DNA of 12,459 bases from Oscillospiraceae bacterium. GTDB taxonomy: Bacteria > Bacillota > Clostridia > Oscillospirales > Oscillospiraceae. The translations under genes and the position numbers were made by a program. The DNA is taken from positions 1 through 12,459 of the forward strand of contig CACXCV010000175.1 in NCBI GenBank assembly GCA_902766215.1, written 5' to 3'. The stretch's first letter is position 1; every line of letters begins with the position of its first letter. Shown piece after piece: positions 7,479 through 12,459 of the stretch. The notes under the pieces were generated by a model. That model had not been told where the DNA came from. It saw only the letters and a list, made by a program, of their open reading frames with translations, and searched no databases.

Positions 7479-7510
7479 GCAGGGCGGCCCCGCTTCGCCG
7501 CCTGCCCTGC
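7479..7510 (-). promoter_or_regulatory. Second GC-rich hairpin in the rnj leader
   Basis: GCAGGGC at 7479-7485 can pair with GCCCTGC at 7504-7510. Alternatively GCCGCC/GGCGGC pairs inside, with the outer GCAG/CTGC closing it. No T-tract follows. The two pairings exclude each other in part, which leaves room for alternative folds. Function is unknown. Confidence 0.35.
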
Positions 7511-7602
7511 GCATGGACCAGCCTGTGTATCAAGAACGGGCGCAGCCGCGCGCACCGCTTTGAACCCGATCATCCGGCCCGCTCCGGAACCGGTACTGGC
7601 TC

Positions 7603-7610
7603 ATTATACC
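7603..7610 (-). promoter_or_regulatory. Extended -10 promoter of rnj
   Basis: On the minus strand TGGTATAAT holds a perfect -10 hexamer (7608 to 7603) with the TGn extension. No good -35 stands 16-18 nt upstream (TATACT at best), which is usual for extended -10 promoters. The region 7611-7666 between it and the tmcAL stop holds a short stem (7651-7663, CGCCG/CGGCG) without a T-tract, so tmcAL has no clear terminator. Confidence 0.6.
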
Positions 7611-7666
7611 ACACCGGGCGGGAAAAGTATACACGAAATTTGTCGCCCGCCGCCGTGCCGGCGCGG

Positions 7667-8812
7667 CTATCCCCGCACCACCCGGCAGGCGCGCTCGTCA
7701 TGCCGCGCGGCGGACAGATCCTCCGCCAGCAGGCCGTACAGCGCCGCCGCGCGGCGCTCCAGCGCGTCAAAGGCTGCGTCCGGCCCCGCCGTGCCCACAT
7801 GCAGCACCGGCAGCGCACCGCCGCGCCACTGCCGCAGCAGCGGCTGTCCCGCCGGGGAAAAGCCCAGCAGCCGTACCCAGGGCGCAGGCGCGGACAGCTC
7901 CTCCGCCGTCAGGCCCAGGTAGGCGCACAGCAGCATCCGGCGCAGGCGCGCACGGGGATAGCGCCGGGTCGCCGCTGTCTCCAGTGCCGCTTCCAGCGAG
8001 TCGGCGCTCCGCGCCGCCGCCATCAGCCGCCGCCACAGGCCCTCGCCGCCATAGGGCAGGGCCTCCCACTGGGCATCGGTCAGGGTGCGCAGCCGGGCCA
8101 GCACCGCCCGCTGGCCATAGGTATAGCCATAGCGCGCAGCACGGCGCTGGATGGCCAGCGCTGCCGGCGGCACGCGCTCCACCCACGCCTCCGGTGTGTC
8201 GCTGCGCCGCAGCCACGAGGCCGAGGGCTGCGCCGGGTCGCTGCCGCCGTGATAGGCCCCCTCGCGCCGCAGCGTCCAGGCCCGGATATTGGTCCCGGCC
8301 AGAGCCTTGCAGTATTCCACCGCCAGGATGTCGTTAGGACCGGCCAGCAGCGCCCCGTCGCCGGTCAGTGTCTCCAGCGCCGCCTGCCGCGCCGCGGCAA
8401 AGGGCAGCCCGCCGTCCAGCCGCCGGCGCAGGGCGGCGGGAAAGGCCGTGCTCTGCAATGCCCGGGCCGCCGCCGTCAGCCGCGCCGCATCGCCGCACTC
8501 GCTGCCAAAGCAGAGCCAGTCCACGCCGCCCAGTGCCGTCAGAATCCGCACGCCCTCGCCCGCAAAGCGCTCGGCCGAGGCCACGGCCGCCGTCAGCGGC
8601 AGCTCCAGCACCACATCCGCCCCGGCGGCCAGCGCCGCCGCCGCGCGGTCAAGCTTGTGCAGCAGGGCCGGCTCGCCCCGCTGCACAAAATTGCCGCTCA
8701 TCAGGCAGACCACCGTCCCATCCTCGCCCGCCAGCGTGCGGGCCGCGTCCAGCAGGCGCTGGTGGCCGTTGTGCAGAGGGTTGAATTCACAGATAATGGC
8801 ACAGTTGGACAT
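7667..8812 (-). CDS. tmcAL: tRNA(Met) cytidine acetate ligase TmcAL
   Basis: This is the YlbM/TmcAL family: the enzyme activates acetate with ATP and acetylates the wobble cytidine (C34) of elongator tRNA-Met to ac4C, which prevents misreading of AUA. The 381-aa protein has the nucleotidyltransferase HxGH motif (H14NGH17 in CEFNPLHNGHQ), then MSGNFVQRGEPALL (38-51), VVLELPL (67-73) and FGSECGD (102-108), all in family order. The family is near 400 aa, so this copy is slightly short at the C-terminus. The C-terminal half is very Ala/Arg-rich, matching the local base composition. ATG has AAGGGG 8 nt upstream. The stop is TAG, the only one among the intact genes seen complete here. It lies upstream of rnj in the same direction, and diverges from the oxidoreductase pseudogene. 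Confidence 0.93.
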   Translation of the reverse strand: MSNCAIICEFNPLHNGHQRLLDAARTLAGEDGTVVCLMSGNFVQRGEPALLHKLDRAAAALAAGADVVLELPLTAAVASAERFAGEGVRILTALGGVDWLCFGSECGDAARLTAAARALQSTAFPAALRRRLDGGLPFAAARQAALETLTGDGALLAGPNDILAVEYCKALAGTNIRAWTLRREGAYHGGSDPAQPSASWLRRSDTPEAWVERVPPAALAIQRRAARYGYTYGQRAVLARLRTLTDAQWEALPYGGEGLWRRLMAAARSADSLEAALETAATRRYPRARLRRMLLCAYLGLTAEELSAPAPWVRLLGFSPAGQPLLRQWRGGALPVLHVGTAGPDAAFDALERRAAALYGLLAEDLSAARHDERACRVVRG

Positions 8813-8883
8813 GGCGGTCGCCCCTTACTAAAAGTTGTCTGGTTGGGTTCATGGATGTCTGTGTTCGACGGAAGGAATACCGC

Positions 8884-8913
8884 TTGACAAGCCGCGCTGC
8901 GGCAGAGTATCAT
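8884..8913 (+). promoter_or_regulatory. Promoter before the oxidoreductase pseudogene
   Basis: A consensus -35 TTGACA (8884-8889) and a -10 TATCAT (8908-8913) are separated by 18 nt, 60 nt before the ATG at 8974. The spacer contains the dyad GCCGC-GCT-GCGGC (8891-8903), which could be an operator. The rest of the 160-bp divergent region shows no clear minus-strand promoter for tmcAL. Confidence 0.6.
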
Positions 8914-8973
8914 GAAAAAAACAGATTTTACTCGCTTGCCGTTCCGGCAGGCGGGACAAAAGGAGGAATTCCC

Positions 8974-9876
8974 ATGCACGGCAGTGTCACGGCAAAAAAA
9001 CTGCGCTTTGGTTTTATCGGCTGCGGCGGCATCGCCAACGAAAAGCATCTGACGGCCATGGCTGTTCAGCCTGAGGCGGAGCTGGCCGCCTTCTGCGACC
9101 TGAGCCGTGAGCGGGCCTAGGCGGCAGCCTCCAAATTCGGTGCGCCGGGCGCAGCGGTGTACACCGACTACCGGCAGCTGCTGGCCAGCCGCGCCATGAA
9201 AGACTATGTTGACTCCGGCGCGTTGGGCGAGATCTATTATGCCGAGGCCAATGCTATCCGCCGGCGGGGCGTTCCCACCTGGGGTGTGTTCACCGACAAG
9301 GCTGCCCAGGGCGGCGGCCCGCTGATCGACATTGCCACCCATGCGCTGGATCTGACGCTGTGGATGATGAACAACTATGAGGTAGCCAGCGTAACCGGCG
9401 TGTGCTTTGACAAGCTGGGCCGACATGCCGCCCCCGGCGAGATGGGCAACCCCTTCGGCCCCTGGGATCCGGCCAAATACACTGTGGGAGATGCAGCCTT
9501 TGGCTTTGTGCGTATGAAAAACGGCGCGCTGATCAACATCCGCTCCGCCTGGGCCATCAACATGGTGCCGCCCAAGTCCAGCGTAGTGCTCTGCGGCACC
9601 AGAGGCGGCCTGGACAGCGAAAACGGCGTGCGCGCCAACCACGTCATTGCCAACCGGCAGGTGCTGAGCACCATTGAGACCAGCCCCATGAACGCGCCCC
9701 CACTGCCGCACAACCCCCAGCCCACTGCCGGCGAGGCCGAGGCACAGGTGTGGGTCAACGCGCTGCTGGGCCGGGGCGAACTGCTGGTCAAGCCCGAGCT
9801 GGCTTTTGTGGTCAGCCAGATTCTCGACGCGGTGTACCGCTCGGCGCAGAGCGGCAGAACCATCTATTTTGACTGA
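8974..9876 (+). pseudogene. Broken Gfo/Idh/MocA-family oxidoreductase
   Basis: The frame encodes an NAD(P)-dependent dehydrogenase of the Gfo/Idh/MocA family, which act on sugars, inositols and related compounds. ATG at 8974 has AGGAGG 7 nt upstream. Residues 11-25 give the Rossmann start RFGFIGCGGIANEKH. Codon 49 is TAG (9118-9120) in SRERA-stop-AAASKFGA, where family members usually have Glu, so one GAG-to-TAG change would explain it. After the stop the same frame continues to TGA at 9874: VYTDYRQLLAS, then directly AMKDYVDSGALGEIYYAEA, RRRGVPTWGVFTDK, GGGPLIDIATHALDLTLW and so on to RTIYFD. About 65-70 codons normally lying between YxxLL and the GALGEI segment are absent, including the CTPNxxH and EKP segments with the conserved Lys. 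The total is 300 codons against roughly 360-390 usual. With both lesions it cannot make a working enzyme. The substrate is unknown. Confidence 0.88.
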
Positions 9877-9899
9877 CCTTACATGCGAACATGCGAAGA

Positions 9900-9939
9900 A
9901 ACGCCGGAAGACCGCTGGCCTTCCGGCGTTGTTTTTATT
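9900..9939. terminator. Bidirectional terminator between convergent genes
   Basis: AACGCCGGAAG (9900-9910) pairs perfectly with CTTCCGGCGTT (9920-9930) around a 9-nt loop. On the plus strand it is followed by GTTTTTATT, a good T-tract that would end the oxidoreductase transcript. On the minus strand the stem is followed by TTTCTTC, weaker, and it lies 5 nt beyond the stop of the membrane protein gene, so it probably serves both. Confidence 0.85.
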
Positions 9940-10804
9940 GCTGCAGCGGCCTGGCCTGCTCGTCCCGGCAGGGCCAGATGCCGCCATGCTCCAGCCGCTC
10001 GTTGAGCGTGGCGCCGAAAAACACGATGCACATGCTGAAATACAGCCACAGCATGGTAACGACCACTGCCGTCAGACTGCCATAGAGCACGGACACATTG
10101 CCAAAATGCTCGATATACAGCGAATAGACCGATGAAAAGCCCAGCCAGCCCACCGCCGCCAGCACCGCTCCGGGCAGCTGGCGCACAAAGCGCACCCGCC
10201 GGTGCGGAAAGGCCGTGTAGATAATCTGAAAGAACAGCACCAGCACCAGCAGCACGATAACCGTGCGCAGATGCATCACATCGCTCAGCCAGCTCCCCAC
10301 GCTGGGGAACGCGCTCAGCAGCAGCTCCTGCAGCCGCCCGCCGAAGGCATGCATCGCCAGCGTCAGCACCAGCGCCAGCAGCATGCCCAGCATGTAAACC
10401 ATGCTCAGCGCCCGCCGGCAGATCCAGCTGCGGGTGTCGTCGGCGCCATAGGCCGCGTTGACCCCGCCCAGCACCGCCAGCGTCCCGCGGGAAGCCGACC
10501 ACAGCGCCGTAACCGCGGAAAGAGAAATCGCCGTGCCGGAGTCGGCCGCATAAAGATCGCTGATCAGATACTCTGCCAGGCCCTGTGTCGCCGGCGGCAG
10601 CACCCCGCTGGTCATTGCCAGCATATCCGAAGCGTCCAGCGGCAGGAACTTCAGCAGCGTCATGAGCAGCATCGCGGCAGGAAATGCGGAAATCAACAGA
10701 AAGAACGAGGCGTTTGCCGCATAGAGCTGCAGATCCAGCCCCGCCAGGCGCCGGATATAGGCCGCAGCCCACGGCAGCCAGCGCCGCTTTGTTTTCTGCG
10801 GCAT
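9935..10804 (-). CDS. YihY/BrkB-family inner membrane protein
   Basis: This is a polytopic membrane protein of the YihY/virulence factor BrkB family (once mislabelled RNase BN). Its transport or envelope role is not firmly established. The 289-aa protein has a basic N-terminus (MPQKTKRR) and about six hydrophobic segments, near 30-52, 92-112, 133-156, 180-198, 209-232 and 244-268. The family hallmark near the C-terminus is plain: VLYGSLTAVVVTMLWLYFS then FFGATLNERLE (239-272). Length is typical. ATG at 10804 is chosen; a GTG directly before it (10807) is equally possible, as the AGGGGGG sequence stands 6-9 nt from either. It follows pfkA by 82 nt on the same strand with no strong terminator between, so co-transcription is possible. 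It is convergent with the broken oxidoreductase. Confidence 0.88.
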   Translation of the reverse strand: MPQKTKRRWLPWAAAYIRRLAGLDLQLYAANASFFLLISAFPAAMLLMTLLKFLPLDASDMLAMTSGVLPPATQGLAEYLISDLYAADSGTAISLSAVTALWSASRGTLAVLGGVNAAYGADDTRSWICRRALSMVYMLGMLLALVLTLAMHAFGGRLQELLLSAFPSVGSWLSDVMHLRTVIVLLVLVLFFQIIYTAFPHRRVRFVRQLPGAVLAAVGWLGFSSVYSLYIEHFGNVSVLYGSLTAVVVTMLWLYFSMCIVFFGATLNERLEHGGIWPCRDEQARPLQQ

Positions 10805-10886
10805 CACGGCGATCCCCCCTTCTTATAAGCATGATACAGGATGCCCGACAAATGCCGGAATCAATCCGTCAGATTCTGTCAGCCGC

Positions 10887-11867
10887 TCAGATGCCGGTCA
10901 TGGTGTCCAGCACGCGCAGATCCTGCGTGTACAGGCCGCGCTTCATCGCCAGACCCTCTTCCATATCCACATCGCTGACCTTGCCGTTTTTCACGCAGAT
11001 AATGCGGTTGGTCTTGCCGGAGGCCAGCAGCTCCACGGCGCGGTCTCCCATGCGGGTAGCCGCCACGCGGTCGCGGGCAGAGGGCGTGCCGCCGCGCTGC
11101 ACATGACCCAGCACGGTCACGCGCACGTCCAGGTTCAGCGCCTCTTTCAGCTTTTCGCCATAGCTCTGGGCGCTGCCGGCGCCCTCGGCCACGATAATCA
11201 TGTAATGGGTTCGCCCGGCAATGCGCGCATTCTGAATCTTTTCAATCACGTCATGCTGGAAGTCCACCGGGCGCTCGGGAACCAGCACCGCCGTCGCGCC
11301 GGTGGCCAGACCCACATACAGCGCCAGATGGCCCGCCGTGTGGCCCATCACCTCGACAATCGAGCAGCGCTCGTGGGACTGCATGGTGTCGCGCAGCTTG
11401 TCGATGTTCTCCACCGCGGTGTTGGCCGCCGTGTCATAACCGATGGTATATTCCGAGCAGCCAATGTCGTTGTCAATGGTGCCGGGGATGCCCACCACGT
11501 TGATGCCATAGTGGCTCAGCGCCTGCAGGCCGCGGAAAGTGCCATCGCCGCCGATGCCCACAATGCCCTGCAGGCCCAGCAGCTTGCAGGTATCCACCGC
11601 TCTCTGCTGGCCCTCCGGGGTCATAAATTCCATGCTGCGGGCGGAATAGAGCACCGTGCCGCCGCGGTTGATAATGTGGGCGACGTCGCCTTCTTCCATT
11701 TTTTTGATGTCCTGATTGATCAGGCCGTTATAGCCGCGGCGGATGCCGATGCATTCGATGTCTTCATAAATGCAGGCACGCACCACCGCACGGATGGCCG
11801 CGTTCATGCCGGGGGCGTCGCCGCCGCTGGTCAGCACGCCAATACGCTTTACTGACGGTGTACTCAT
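10887..11867 (-). CDS. pfkA: ATP-dependent 6-phosphofructokinase
   Basis: PfkA phosphorylates fructose 6-phosphate to fructose 1,6-bisphosphate, the committed step of glycolysis, as a cytosolic tetramer. The 326-aa length is standard. Seen motifs: VLTSGGDAPGMNAAIRA (11-27), GIGGDGTFRG (104-113), GIPGTIDNDI (126-135, catalytic base Asp132), SHERCSIVEVMGH (164-176) and LGHVQRGGTP in the F6P site. Gly109 (GGDGT) and Gly129 (PGTIDND) mark the ATP type; PPi-dependent enzymes carry Asp and Lys at these positions. Oddity: MGH at 174-176 replaces the common MGR, at the position of E. coli Arg171. ATG has AGGAGGA about 7 nt upstream. A strong promoter stands at 11916-11944, divergent from nth. Confidence 0.96.
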   Translation of the reverse strand: MSTPSVKRIGVLTSGGDAPGMNAAIRAVVRACIYEDIECIGIRRGYNGLINQDIKKMEEGDVAHIINRGGTVLYSARSMEFMTPEGQQRAVDTCKLLGLQGIVGIGGDGTFRGLQALSHYGINVVGIPGTIDNDIGCSEYTIGYDTAANTAVENIDKLRDTMQSHERCSIVEVMGHTAGHLALYVGLATGATAVLVPERPVDFQHDVIEKIQNARIAGRTHYMIIVAEGAGSAQSYGEKLKEALNLDVRVTVLGHVQRGGTPSARDRVAATRMGDRAVELLASGKTNRIICVKNGKVSDVDMEEGLAMKRGLYTQDLRVLDTMTGI

Positions 11868-11915
11868 ATATGGTTCCTCCTCAGGTTGTCGGATTATCTG
11901 TTAATTTCCTGTTAT

Positions 11916-11944
11916 ATTATACTGGTTTGCCTGCTTTGTTGCAA
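11916..11944 (-). promoter_or_regulatory. Sigma-70-type promoter of pfkA
   Basis: On the minus strand TTGCAA (11944 to 11939) and a perfect TATAAT (11921 to 11916) are separated by exactly 17 nt. The start point would lie about 42 nt before the pfkA ATG, leaving room for the AGGAGGA site. Confidence 0.85.
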
Positions 11945-11957
11945 CTATTTTGTTGCA
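11935..11957. repeat. Direct repeat at the pfkA -35 region
   Basis: TTTGTTGCA occurs at 11935-11943 and at 11949-11957, a period of 14 bp. The first copy covers most of the pfkA -35 box and the second lies just upstream of it. It may be a regulator binding site. Nothing in the window identifies a regulator. Confidence 0.45.
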
Positions 11958-11989
11958 CGCCCCGGCAAATTCCGCGCCTGCAAATGCCA

Positions 11990-12018
11990 TTGCGCCGCAG
12001 TGGCCGGCATGATATAAT
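11990..12018 (+). promoter_or_regulatory. Promoter of nth
   Basis: TTGCGC (11990-11995) and a perfect TATAAT (12013-12018) are 17 nt apart, and the -10 has the TGn extension (TGATATAAT). The expected 5' leader is about 60 nt. The pfkA and nth -35 boxes stand back to back, 45 bp apart. Confidence 0.75.
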
Positions 12019-12087
12019 GAATTGATCTCATATCCCGCTTATCCCGCTGCTTTTTGCAAAATTCGCTTGAAAACGGAGGTCTGTTTC

Positions 12088-12459
12088 ATGGACACCACCG
12101 CCCGTGTGGAGGGGATTCTCTCCGCGCTGAAGCAATGCTATCCCGAGGCGCTCTGCGCCCTCCACTACGCCCAGGACTATCAGCTGATGATCGCCGTGCG
12201 GCTGAGCGCCCAGTGCACCGACGCCCGGGTGAATCTGGTCACGCCGGCGCTGTTCGCGCACTTTGACAGCCTGGACGCCTTTGCCGATGCCGCGCCGGAG
12301 GAAATCGAGCCATATATCCACTCCTGCGGCTTCTTCCGCGCCAAGGCAAAGGACATTGTCCTGGCCTGCCGCCGCCTGCGCGAGGTCTATGACCGGCGGA
12401 TTCCGGACCAGATGGATCAGCTGCTGACCCTGCCCGGCGTGGGCCGCAAGACAGCCAAC
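12088..12459 (+). CDS. nth: Endonuclease III (N-terminal part)
   Basis: Nth is the base-excision repair glycosylase/AP lyase that removes oxidised pyrimidines from DNA. The first 124 codons are in the window; the frame is open to the edge. Visible family features are LMIAVRLSAQCTDARVN (33-49), the IHSCGFFRAKAKDI segment (77-90) and the helix-hairpin-helix LPGVGRKTAN (115-124), with the catalytic Lys121. The catalytic Asp and the C-terminal 4Fe-4S cluster lie beyond the window. Residue 38 is Arg and residue 40 Ser, where many relatives have LLSAQ, a mild change. ATG at 12088 is preceded by GGAGGT with 7 nt spacing. It has its own extended -10 promoter and diverges from pfkA. Confidence 0.96.
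   Translation, partial: MDTTARVEGILSALKQCYPEALCALHYAQDYQLMIAVRLSAQCTDARVNLVTPALFAHFDSLDAFADAAPEEIEPYIHSCGFFRAKAKDIVLACRRLREVYDRRIPDQMDQLLTLPGVGRKTAN

Larger units (their letters stand above)
7341..7602 (-). promoter_or_regulatory. Long structured 5' leader of rnj
   Basis: Between the rnj promoter and the TTG start lie about 255 nt without a convincing gene. The stretch can form at least two strong stems in RNA: 7421-7443 (GGCGCC-rich, with the inner palindrome CGGCAGCTGCCG) and 7479-7510 (GCAGGGC/GCCCTGC with GGCGGC/GCCGCC inside). An 82-codon open frame (7325-7573, minus) crosses it and overlaps the rnj start, but it resembles no protein I know, including the RpoY protein found before rnjA in Bacillus. 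A regulatory or stabilising leader is possible; nothing matches a riboswitch class that I can recognise. Confidence 0.4.

Noticed and set aside
7325..7573. Possible 82-codon gene before rnj, at the place of rpoY in Bacillus
   Set aside because: It does not resemble RpoY, is rich in Ala, Arg and Pro, overlaps the rnj start by 16 nt and has no good ribosome binding site.
7550..7575. tRNA-like GGGTTCAAA on the minus strand before rnj
   Set aside because: The flanks do not pair as a T arm, and no anticodon or acceptor stem can be built around it.
6642..7922. Plus-strand open frame (426 codons) across the rnj start and leader
   Set aside because: It covers rnj in antisense, the rnj promoter and the tmcAL end; its composition is typical of a GC-driven shadow frame.
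7454..8887. Plus-strand open frame (477 codons) opposite tmcAL
   Set aside because: The His/Gln/Arg/Pro-rich low-complexity product is antisense to the well-supported TmcAL.
9118..9120. TAG as a recoded sense codon or programmed readthrough
   Set aside because: The neighbouring tmcAL ends in TAG, and the gene has also lost the segment with the EKP motif, so simple decay explains it better.
8701..9987. Minus-strand open frame (428 codons) opposite the broken oxidoreductase
   Set aside because: It spans the divergent promoter, the pseudogene and the terminator, and no family was recognised. The plus strand carries the clear Gfo/Idh/MocA protein.
10808..10886. Terminator between pfkA and the YihY-family gene
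   Set aside because: Only a short stem (CCGGC/GTCGG on the minus strand) is seen, with no T-tract, so I could not support a terminator.

Overview
The window is a G+C-rich stretch of an ordinary bacterial chromosome. The gene content (RNase J, TmcAL, Zn-type ribosomal protein L31, HflX, ATP-type PfkA, and a dgt-dnaG-rpoD run), the strong AGGAGG-like ribosome binding sites and the TTGnnn-17-TATAAT promoters point to Bacillota, class Clostridia. The high G+C and the G/C-ending codons would fit Oscillospirales (Ruminococcaceae-like gut bacteria). That placement is inference, because no rRNA or other decisive marker is present.

Layout. Eight genes on the minus strand run from about 8.8 kb down to position 1, in the order tmcAL, rnj, rpmE, hflX, yigZ, dgt, dnaG, rpoD (cut by the window edge). 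They split into transcription units: tmcAL; rnj, with its own extended -10 promoter and a structured leader of about 255 nt; rpmE, with its own promoter and intrinsic terminator; and a tightly packed hflX-yigZ-dgt-dnaG-rpoD group. The group joins a ribosome-associated GTPase, a YigZ/IMPACT protein, dNTP turnover, primase and the principal sigma factor. The stretch as a whole serves RNA decay, translation, tRNA modification, replication start and transcription start.

From 8.97 to 9.88 kb on the plus strand lies a broken Gfo/Idh/MocA-type oxidoreductase gene. It keeps a promoter, ribosome binding site and terminator, but carries an in-frame TAG at codon 49 and appears to have lost about 65-70 codons, including the EKP motif region. 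Its terminator is probably shared with a convergent YihY/BrkB-family membrane protein gene at 9.9-10.8 kb on the minus strand. That gene follows pfkA (10.9-11.9 kb, minus strand). Divergent from pfkA, the start of nth (endonuclease III) runs off the right edge. Each of the two has a convincing sigma-70-type promoter in the shared intergenic region.

No CRISPR array, insertion sequence, prophage, tRNA or rRNA was seen, and I found no credible undescribed multi-gene system. The points most worth a second look are the decayed oxidoreductase, the long hairpin-rich leader and TTG start of rnj, the TTGCAA repeats at the rpmE and pfkA promoters, and a His at a normally Arg active-site position in PfkA.
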